Positions 15,021 to 19,104 of a stretch of 19,104 nucleotides of DNA are shown here, one piece after another; positions within the stretch are counted from its first letter, which is position 1, and each line of letters begins with the position of its first letter. Source of the stretch: Actinomycetes bacterium (lineage in GTDB: Bacteria > Actinomycetota > Actinomycetes > Propionibacteriales > Propionibacteriaceae); the NCBI GenBank assembly GCA_023393755.1, contig JAEXCA010000260.1, positions 1 through 19,104 on the forward strand, given 5' to 3'. A model generated the notes under the pieces. The model saw only the letters and a list, made by a program, of their open reading frames with translations. It was not told the DNA's origin and ran no database searches. A program made the translations under genes and the position numbers.

Positions 15021-15827
15021 CTACGCTGCCGTCCAAGCGGTGGCCTCCCTCAACGCCACCGCGTCGACCTGGACGTAGATTCGGGTGGTTTCGGGCTTGG
15101 CGTGGCCAAGGAGCTCCTGCACGGCAGCGAGGTTAGCGCTCTGGGCATAGCTCCGGGTCGCGAAGTGGTGTCGCAACGTGTGCGTCGTCCACCCGATCGG
15201 CAGTGCCTCGGTTACGAGCTCGCCGATACGCCGGGGCGATAGGTGCCCCTCGATCGCCCCGGGGAAGCACCACCCGCCGTTCTCCTGGCACCGCCGCCGA
15301 ACCCGGTAGGCGATGTCGGACGGCATGGGGACGATGCGCTCGTGCCCGCCCTTGCCGTGCACGACCAGGGCGTTGCCGTGCTGGTCCTGGAGCAGGTCGG
15401 CCCCGTTCACCCGCGAGATCTCGCCTCGGCGCAGCCCGCAGCGCCAGGCGAGGTTGATCGCGACCCAGAGTCGGTCGTCGGCACCGGCCAGGGCGAAGTC
15501 GATCGCCGCCTGTGGGGCCGGCCTGGCTGATCGCCGAGGCACCTTTACGATCGGCAGGCCGAGGGCCGGGTTCGTCGACGTTCGGCCGGTGAGGACCGCC
15601 CAGCGATAGAAGCCGACCATGGCGGCCCGCCATGAGCGCTTGGTCTCCTGTGCCCAGCTGTGACCGGCCATCCACCGGGCCAGGTCTTCGGTCGAGGCGG
15701 CCCAGAGGTCGAGGTCTACGGCCACGCGGCTCAGTTGGTACGTACGTAGGGTGACGGTGGTGCCTGGTCGACCAGCGGCCAGCATCCAGGTGCGCCACTC
15801 CTCAATCGCGTCCTGTGTAGTTGTCAT
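15021..15827 (-). CDS. int: Tyrosine integrase
   Basis: This 268-aa site-specific recombinase integrates and probably excises the prophage. The N-terminal 95 residues form a core-binding SAM-like domain (TVTLRTYQLSRVAVDL, AMVGFYRWAVLTGRTSTNPA). The catalytic domain has the full set: Arg133 in CGLRRGEI, Lys159 in HGKGGHERIV, His216 and Arg219 in HTLRHHFATR, His242 in LLGHAKPETT and the nucleophile Tyr251 (IYVQVD). No separate arm-type DNA-binding domain is seen, so it is short, like XerC-type or simple integrases. It is the last gene of a leftward, translationally coupled operon (ATGA with the preceding gene) and ends close to the terminator. The attachment site lies about 740 bases upstream of its start. 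Confidence 0.93.
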   Translation of the reverse strand: MTTTQDAIEEWRTWMLAAGRPGTTVTLRTYQLSRVAVDLDLWAASTEDLARWMAGHSWAQETKRSWRAAMVGFYRWAVLTGRTSTNPALGLPIVKVPRRSARPAPQAAIDFALAGADDRLWVAINLAWRCGLRRGEISRVNGADLLQDQHGNALVVHGKGGHERIVPMPSDIAYRVRRRCQENGGWCFPGAIEGHLSPRRIGELVTEALPIGWTTHTLRHHFATRSYAQSANLAAVQELLGHAKPETTRIYVQVDAVALREATAWTAA

Positions 15828-16162
15828 GACCAGAGATCTACTTGCCCGGGCATTGCGCCGCTGGGGTTCCGCTGAGAGCGTTGCCCGTAGCGCTGCTGTG
15901 CCGCTTGGCGAGTGATCCCGAGCGCCCTCCCGATCTGTGCCCAGGACACCGACCGCGCCGCCCGCATGCCGAGCACGGCATCGTCGATCGCCAGGGTCAA
16001 GACCTCGTGCATCGCGACGAGCTCCGCCAGGTCCTCCGGGTCGGCGTCAGCCACCCGCCGGCCGTGTGACCGGATCGCCCGCCGGACGAACGCAGCGTAC
16101 TCCGGAGTCTCCCGCTCGCGTTTGGCCGTCAACCGGCGCTTGACGCCCGCTGCCCGAGTCAT
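15824..16162 (-). CDS. Small HTH DNA-binding protein coupled to integrase
   Basis: The 112-aa product begins MTRAAGVKRRLTAKRERE. A long acidic helix (PEDLAELVAMHEVLTLAIDD) is followed by a clear helix-turn-helix, VSWAQIGRALGITRQAAQQR (about 73-92), of the sigma-region-4-like 'WAQIG.ALG.TRQAAQ' kind found in many actinobacterial small regulators. Its stop overlaps the integrase start as ATGA, so the two are made together. Roles as repressor of the operon or as a recombination directionality factor are plausible but unproven. ATG 16162 is chosen over an in-frame upstream start because of its ATGA overlap with the microprotein stop; the upstream part is Arg-rich shadow. Confidence 0.7.
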   Translation of the reverse strand: MTRAAGVKRRLTAKRERETPEYAAFVRRAIRSHGRRVADADPEDLAELVAMHEVLTLAIDDAVLGMRAARSVSWAQIGRALGITRQAAQQRYGQRSQRNPSGAMPGQVDLWS

Positions 16163-16245
16163 GACCACATCACCCCGAGGTGGAAGCACACGACGCCAAC
16201 TACTACCGCTACGAGTCGCCACGTCCAGGACACATCGCCACTCAT
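16159..16245 (-). CDS. 28-aa single-helix membrane microprotein
   Basis: This short frame reads MSGDVSWTWRLVAVVVGVVC then FHLGVMWS. It has a polar start with one Arg, then about 13 hydrophobic residues that could cross the membrane. Both ends are linked to neighbours: its ATG overlaps the stop of the 79-aa gene and its TGA overlaps the ATG of the HTH gene, each as ATGA. Without it the two genes would lie 80 bases apart, so this double overlap is the main evidence that it is a real gene. The function is unknown; a coupling ORF, toxin-like peptide or membrane anchor are alternatives. Confidence 0.5.
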   Translation of the reverse strand: MSGDVSWTWRLVAVVVGVVCFHLGVMWS

Positions 16246-16481
16246 CTCGCCACCGCCTCGGCGTGCACCTTGCGGTAGTGCCTCTTGAGCGCCGCCTGCG
16301 CGTTGGTCTTCGACGAGTAGGTGACTCCGAGCTCCAGGCCATAGCCGGTCTCCCCCGGGCAGTCCTCACACGTAGCGGCGAAGTGACAGAACCCCATGTC
16401 CTGAATGACCCCATAGGCGTGGGTGTTCTCATCGTCGACGACCCACACCGTCCAGACCCGGGCCTCAGACTCGAACCTCAT
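16242..16481 (-). CDS. C2H2-like small protein at head of integrase operon
   Basis: The 79-aa protein starts MRFESEARVWTVWVVDDENT. It has FCHFAATCEDCPGETG with Cys32, Cys38 and Cys41, and a basic terminal helix KRHYRKVHAEA with His68 and His73, so Cys38/Cys41 plus His68/His73 could bind zinc. I do not recognise a family. It is translated leftward, with no strong Shine-Dalgarno sequence, and its stop overlaps the microprotein start as ATGA. A CCTCGA-CA-TCGAGG palindrome lies 11-24 bases upstream. As a small DNA-binding candidate it could control the operon or excision; this is inference. Confidence 0.55.
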   Translation of the reverse strand: MRFESEARVWTVWVVDDENTHAYGVIQDMGFCHFAATCEDCPGETGYGLELGVTYSSKTNAQAALKRHYRKVHAEAVAR

Positions 16482-16531
16482 CGCACCGCCGCCTCGACAT
16501 CGAGGACGCCAGTCGCGGCAACGTGTACCAT
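16478..16531 (-). CDS. Possible 17-aa leader peptide of the integrase operon
   Basis: An ATG at 16531 opens MVHVAATGVLDVEAAVR and the stop overlaps the ATG of the 79-aa gene as ATGA, giving the same coupling as the rest of the operon. A GTG at 16558 in the same frame would make it 26 aa, with a hydrophobic start LPRLALLAMVHVAATGV. The frame remains open into the tRNA-derived DNA, which is a known source of false ORFs, and the ribosome site is weak. I list it because the overlap fits the neighbours' pattern; it could be chance. Confidence 0.2.
   Translation of the reverse strand: MVHVAATGVLDVEAAVR
16492..16505. promoter_or_regulatory. 14-base palindrome upstream of integrase operon
   Basis: CCTCGA-CA-TCGAGG is a perfect 6-base palindrome with a two-base spacer, 11-24 bases before the start of the 79-aa gene on the minus strand. 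Placement suits an operator for one of the HTH or C2H2-like proteins, or a hairpin covering the weak ribosome site. GC-rich DNA produces such palindromes by chance. Confidence 0.3.
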
Positions 16532-16564
16532 TGCGAGCAGCGCCAGACGAGGCAGCACCCGCGA

Positions 16565-16606
16565 CTCATAACTAGCGGGTTCGGGGTTCGAGTCCCTGGC
16601 GGCGCA
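16565..16606 (+). other. Attachment site (attR): 3' half of tRNA-Met(CAT)
   Basis: In order: anticodon loop CTCATAA (anticodon CAT at 16567-16569), 3' anticodon stem CTAGC, variable loop GGGTT, T arm CGGGG-TTCGAGT-CCCTG, acceptor GCGGCGC and discriminator A; no CCA is encoded. The bases just before (CGCGA) do not pair with CTAGC and no 5' acceptor GCGCCGC is found upstream, so only the 3' half is present. This is what integration into a tRNA 3' end leaves on one side. With the integrase on the left and host genes on the right, it marks the right end of the prophage. The intact tRNA should be on the other prophage end. Confidence 0.75.
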
Positions 16607-16609
16607 CGG

Positions 16610-16650
16610 CGGGCCTCTCGCGAGGATATTCAGCGAGAGGCCCGTTGCTT
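16610..16650 (+). terminator. Rho-independent terminator of the displaced tRNA gene
   Basis: A perfect 12-base stem (16610-16621 with 16633-16644, CGGGCCTCTCGC and its complement) with an 11-base loop is followed by TTGCTTT. It lies four bases after the tRNA 3' end, so it most likely served the original tRNA transcript. Confidence 0.8.
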
Positions 16651-16687
16651 TCCTCCCGGCCCGGCCCGGCCGTGCGGGACGAGGGTC

Positions 16688-16978
16688 TCAGCGGCGGACG
16701 ATCGACCGCACCACCGCGAAGAAGGCCAGCGCACCGGCCACCGCCGCCGCGACCAGGCCGGCCCGCTGCACGTTCAGGGTGCCGTCCGGTTCGATGAACT
16801 GGGCCTTCACCTGATTCACCTTCGTGTCGGCGACATCGCGGACATCGGCCACCGCGCGGTGGGCGATCGCCCTCGGGTGCACCTCGTTGACCAGGCTGGC
16901 GATGTTGTGCGCCAGGCGGTCCCGAGCGGCGTCGAGGTCGGCCTCGATCTCGGCCCTGGTGCGGGTGGCCTCAGCCAT
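16688..16978 (-). CDS. DUF3618 membrane protein
   Basis: This 96-aa host protein matches DUF3618: N-terminal TRAEIEADLDAARDRLAHNI (about 7-26), then LVNEVHPRAIAHRAVADV, and a C-terminal membrane helix AGLVAAAVAGALAFFAVV (about 73-90) ending in RSIVRR. Family members are small actinobacterial membrane proteins of unknown role. GGAGGA precedes the ATG at 16978 by a few bases. It is divergent from the peroxiredoxin gene; a DUF3618 gene next to bcp is also found in mycobacteria as I recall (Rv2520c-Rv2521), which supports chromosomal rather than prophage origin. Confidence 0.85.
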   Translation of the reverse strand: MAEATRTRAEIEADLDAARDRLAHNIASLVNEVHPRAIAHRAVADVRDVADTKVNQVKAQFIEPDGTLNVQRAGLVAAAVAGALAFFAVVRSIVRR

Positions 16979-17103
16979 GGTGTCCTCCGATCCGGGTGTC
17001 TGCCGCCACCCTATTCCAGCAATCCACCGGGCGCTGCCCCACGCCGGGATTCCACTGCGCCGCAGCCCCGATTCCGCTGCCGCGGAAGCACTAAGGTGAA
17101 CGC

Positions 17104-17580
17104 ATGGCCAAGCTGAACCCTGGAGACACCGCGCCCGCCTTCACCCTGCCGAACGCCGACCAGCAGCCGGTGTCGCTGGCCGACTTCGCCGGCGGACGGG
17201 TGATCGTCTACTTCTTCCCGGCCGCGCTGACTCCCGGGTGCACCATCCAGGCGGTGGACTTCGACGCCGCGCTCAGCGACCTGGCCAAGGCCGGCTACCA
17301 GGTGGTCGGCATCTCACCGGACAGCCCGGCCAAGCTCGCCCAGTTCCGGGAGCAGTCCCAGCTGAACTTCCCGCTGCTGGCCGACCCGGACAAGGCCGTG
17401 CTGAAGGAGTACGGGGCCTTCGGCACGAAGATGCTCTACGGCAAGCACATCGAGGGCGTGATCCGCTCCACCTTCGTGGTGGACGTGGACGCCGCCGGCG
17501 TCGGCACGATCGCTGTCGCGCAGTACAACGTCCGGGCCACCGGGCACGTCGCCAAGCTGCGCCGCGAACTCGGGTTCTGA
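17104..17580 (+). CDS. bcp: Bcp/PrxQ-type thiol peroxidase
   Basis: This 158-aa peroxiredoxin reduces hydrogen peroxide and organic hydroperoxides using cellular thiols. The thioredoxin-fold landmarks are clear: PGDTAPAFTLPNAD, VIVYFFPAALTPGCT with peroxidatic Cys46 and Pro/Thr in the PxxxTxxC motif, VVGISPDS, FPLLADPDK, and Arg121 in GVIRSTFVVD. Many PrxQ proteins have a resolving Cys five residues after the first; here that position is Val51 (CTIQAV), so it should work as a 1-Cys or externally resolved enzyme. A strong AAGGTGA site lies upstream of ATG 17104. It is followed by an acetyltransferase gene after 10 bases, probably one operon. Confidence 0.92.
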   Translation: MAKLNPGDTAPAFTLPNADQQPVSLADFAGGRVIVYFFPAALTPGCTIQAVDFDAALSDLAKAGYQVVGISPDSPAKLAQFREQSQLNFPLLADPDKAVLKEYGAFGTKMLYGKHIEGVIRSTFVVDVDAAGVGTIAVAQYNVRATGHVAKLRRELGF

Positions 17581-17590
17581 GCGCCGGCCG

Positions 17591-18214
17591 ATGGACCTGC
17601 GCCAGCTCACCGCCACCACTCGGGACGGGCTGCCGATCAGCCTGACGCCGTTCACCGGCGCCGACGTGGAACGGGTGCACGAACTCTGCCAGGATCCGGA
17701 GATCCAGCGCTGGACGACGGTCCCCAGCCCCTATCCACCCGAGGCCGCCGAAGGCTTCGTGAACGAGTACGCCGCAACGGCCTGGCGCCAGCTGGAGGCC
17801 GGAACCCTCAGCGTCGAGCAGGCGGGACCCGAACTCGTCTGGGGCGTCCGGGTCGGCGAGGGCTCACCGCTCACCGGCCTGTGGGGCAGCATCGGCCTGA
17901 AGCTCCATGGCGACCGTGAACTCGAGATCGGCTGGTGGCTCGGCGCCGGAGCCCGGGGACACGGCATCATGCGCGCCGCGGTCGCCCGGCTGGTCGAGAC
18001 CGCCTTCTCACCGGAGGCCCCGCTGCGCGCGACCGCCGTCCACTGGTACGCGTTCCTCGGCAACCTGCCCTCCGCCGCGGTGGCTCAGCGCACCGGCTTC
18101 GGCTACACCGGGGTCACCGACCATCTCGGCCGCCCCCACTGGTCCGCGATCATCCACCCGGGCGATCCGATCGCACCCCGCGACGACTGGCCGGCGCTGG
18201 CCGACCAGGCCTAG
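17591..18214 (+). CDS. GNAT-family acetyltransferase (RimJ/RimL-like)
   Basis: This 207-aa enzyme transfers acetyl from acetyl-CoA to an amine, perhaps a protein N-terminus or small molecule. The family shape is seen: a start strand with TPFTGADVERVHELCQDPEI, VWGVRVGEGSPLTGLWGSIG (strand), EIGWWLGAGARGHGIMRAAV with the acetyl-CoA pyrophosphate loop GARGHG, and a C-terminal HWYAFLGNLPSAAVAQRTGFGY, the RimJ-type 'N..S..v....GF' motif. The substrate is unknown. It sits 10 bases after bcp, the stop is TAG at 18212, and nothing but intergenic DNA follows. Confidence 0.85.
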   Translation: MDLRQLTATTRDGLPISLTPFTGADVERVHELCQDPEIQRWTTVPSPYPPEAAEGFVNEYAATAWRQLEAGTLSVEQAGPELVWGVRVGEGSPLTGLWGSIGLKLHGDRELEIGWWLGAGARGHGIMRAAVARLVETAFSPEAPLRATAVHWYAFLGNLPSAAVAQRTGFGYTGVTDHLGRPHWSAIIHPGDPIAPRDDWPALADQA

Positions 18215-18255
18215 GAGGCCTGGATCCGGGTCCGTAGGTCCACGGACGACGTACC

Positions 18256-18296
18256 GGAGAAGGGACTTGAACCCGACGAGGGCACTTCAAGTCTCC
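18256..18296. repeat. Inverted repeat with tRNA T-arm resemblance; possible old attachment site
   Basis: CTTGAA (18266-18271) is repeated inverted as TTCAAG (18286-18291), flanked by GGAGA and TCTCC with a 5-base bulge. On the minus strand, GGG-TTCAAGT-CCC (18274-18262) resembles a tRNA T arm with its acceptor end following. The T-stem pairs poorly at its outer bases and there is no full cloverleaf, so this is not called a tRNA. Its position upstream of a truncated integrase suggests an attachment remnant. Confidence 0.3.
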
Positions 18297-18391
18297 ACTA
18301 GTGAGGCCGTGCTTTCAGCGTGCTGACAAGGTAGAATGGAGCAGAGCCTGATGCGAGTGCATACTCGTTTCTAGGCATGCAAACGGTACAC

Positions 18392-18418
18392 AAGGGCCCG
18401 ATAAGGGCCCGGGCCTTT
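18392..18418 (+). terminator. Weak hairpin with T-run before the truncated integrase
   Basis: Arms AAGGGCCCG (18392-18400) and CGGGCCTTT (18410-18418) pair with one G-T wobble and enclose nine bases. The right arm ends in three T bases. The hairpin lies 29 bases upstream of the ATG at 18447, so it would end transcription of whatever precedes. The rest of 18215-18446 contains no coding frame I can support. Confidence 0.4.
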
Positions 18419-18446
18419 GCGCTGAGAGTGGGAGAAGGGAATTGCC

Positions 18447-18992
18447 ATGGCCCGACCCCGCAGCCGTTCGCGCACTCGATCGCGATGGGGAACTGTGCGG
18501 GTAAAGTCGTCCGGGAACTACCAGGCGAGCTACCGGCACGGCGGCGTTCCGGGCGTCACGCCGAGCATCAACTACCTCGCGCCGACCACGTTTCAGACCG
18601 AGGGCGATGCCAGGGTCTGGCTGGAGCTGGAGCGTCGCCTGATCGAGACAGATCAGTGGACACCGCCAGCCGAGCGGGAGTTGGCCCGTCGAGACGCGGC
18701 AGAGGCCTCGGCGAACCGGACAACGGTGGAGAGCTATGCCCGCCAGTGGCTCGAGAACAACACGGAGCTGCGGCCCTCCACCCGGGCACGGTACGAGAGC
18801 AGCCTGCGCTACTACATCCTGGCCGAGCAGCTGATCATCGGAAGCACGACCCGGTACCGGACACGTGTCGGGATCGGCGATGTTCAGCTGGATGAGCTGA
18901 GCCGCTCTACGGTCAACAACTGGTGGCAGGCGCTCCCGCGCAACACCCATCGACGTAGTTGCGATCTGGCTTACAACCTGAACCGCCTGTAA
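18447..18992 (+). pseudogene. Truncated tyrosine integrase (N-terminal half)
   Basis: The 181-aa frame starts MARPRSRSRTRSRWGTVRVK, with an arm-type DNA-binding domain (SGNYQASYRHGG, FQTEGDARVWLELERRLIET) and a core-binding domain (TVESYARQWLENN, LRPSTRARYESSLRYYI). After LPRNTHRRSCDLAYNL it departs from the family pattern and stops within a few residues. The catalytic Arg, Lys, His and Tyr are all missing, so it cannot recombine DNA. AGAAGGGA precedes the ATG. The break lies near 18980, where the integrase catalytic domain should begin, and the following bases to the window end show no gene. Confidence 0.8.
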
Positions 18993-19104
18993 CTCTTCTG
19001 TTGGCTGGCCTGGGGCTGGCTGGCAGGGTCGGTGTCGTGCTCGTCTGCGGGTGTGACTCGTGAATCGCCTGGCCCCCTGTTGGGGTGCCTTTGCCGGGAT
19101 CTGT
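18993..19104. other. Non-coding tail of the window, G/T-rich
   Basis: After the truncated integrase stop the DNA has GGCTGGC-type repeats (about 19003-19025) and a GGCCCCCTGTTGGGGTGCC hairpin (about 19070-19088). It could be the end of an insertion element that cut the integrase, but only 112 bases are visible and no known terminal repeat can be named. Confidence 0.3.

Noticed and set aside
15824..16432. 202-aa version of the HTH protein starting at 16432
   Set aside because: The first 90 residues are Arg/Ser/Thr-rich shadow of the 79-aa gene, and ATG 16162 has the ATGA overlap.
16523..16606. A complete tRNA gene at the prophage end
   Set aside because: There is no matching 5' acceptor or 5' anticodon stem; the hairpin CCCGC/GCGGG across the anticodon loop is accidental. 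Only the 3' half is present.
18239..18300. A second full tRNA on the minus strand
   Set aside because: A T-arm-like segment is present but no D arm, acceptor pairing or clean anticodon stem can be drawn.
1..19104. CRISPR array, anti-phage defence cassette or toxin-antitoxin pair
   Set aside because: No regularly spaced direct repeats and no defence-type domains were found; the accessory-looking genes are integration and lysis genes.

Overview
The window is high-GC (mostly G/C at third codon positions) and reads as the right-hand part of a siphovirus-type prophage integrated in an actinobacterial (Actinomycetota) chromosome. The evidence is the HK97-type head module, a tape measure with the actinophage C-terminal 'GIHSPS' signature, a DUF3618 gene beside bcp (a neighbourhood I recall from mycobacteria), and a tRNA without encoded CCA. 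I cannot name the genus. The left end of the prophage (control and replication region, other attachment site) lies outside the window.

Layout. About 1-1300: end of the early/middle region, with a partial winged-HTH protein, a small coiled-coil protein and an HNH endonuclease, mostly chained by ATGA overlaps. 1294-5962: packaging and head (small and large terminase, a small Zn-ribbon-like protein, HK97-type portal, fused S78 protease-capsid protein with a strong in-frame internal start). 5965-13218: connector, tail terminator, tail tube, gp10-like protein, a frameshifted pair of tail assembly chaperones, tape measure, FN3-rich minor tail protein, hub-like protein and a small baseplate/tip protein. 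13230-14962: lysis, with a cysteine-peptidase endolysin carrying an unusual C-terminal DUF218 (YdcF/SanA/ElyC) domain, a two-helix holin and a one-helix coiled-coil membrane protein. 14971-15014: a bidirectional terminator between the rightward late genes and the leftward integration genes.

The leftward operon (16481 down to 15021) has four genes in which each stop overlaps the next start as ATGA: a C2H2-like 79-aa protein, a 28-aa single-helix microprotein, a 112-aa HTH protein and a tyrosine integrase with a full catalytic set. It starts next to the 3' half of a tRNA-Met(CAT), which I read as the right attachment site. To its right lie the tRNA's presumed terminator and then host genes: DUF3618 membrane protein (-), a Bcp-type peroxiredoxin (+) and a GNAT acetyltransferase (+).

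The last 900 bases hold an inverted repeat with tRNA T-arm resemblance, a hairpin and the N-terminal half of a second tyrosine integrase that stops early, so this locus seems to have hosted more than one integrative element.

The best candidates for something new are the peptidase-DUF218 endolysin, the translationally coupled integrase operon with its microprotein starting at the attachment site, and a tail-chaperone frameshift that must be +1 or -2 rather than the common -1.
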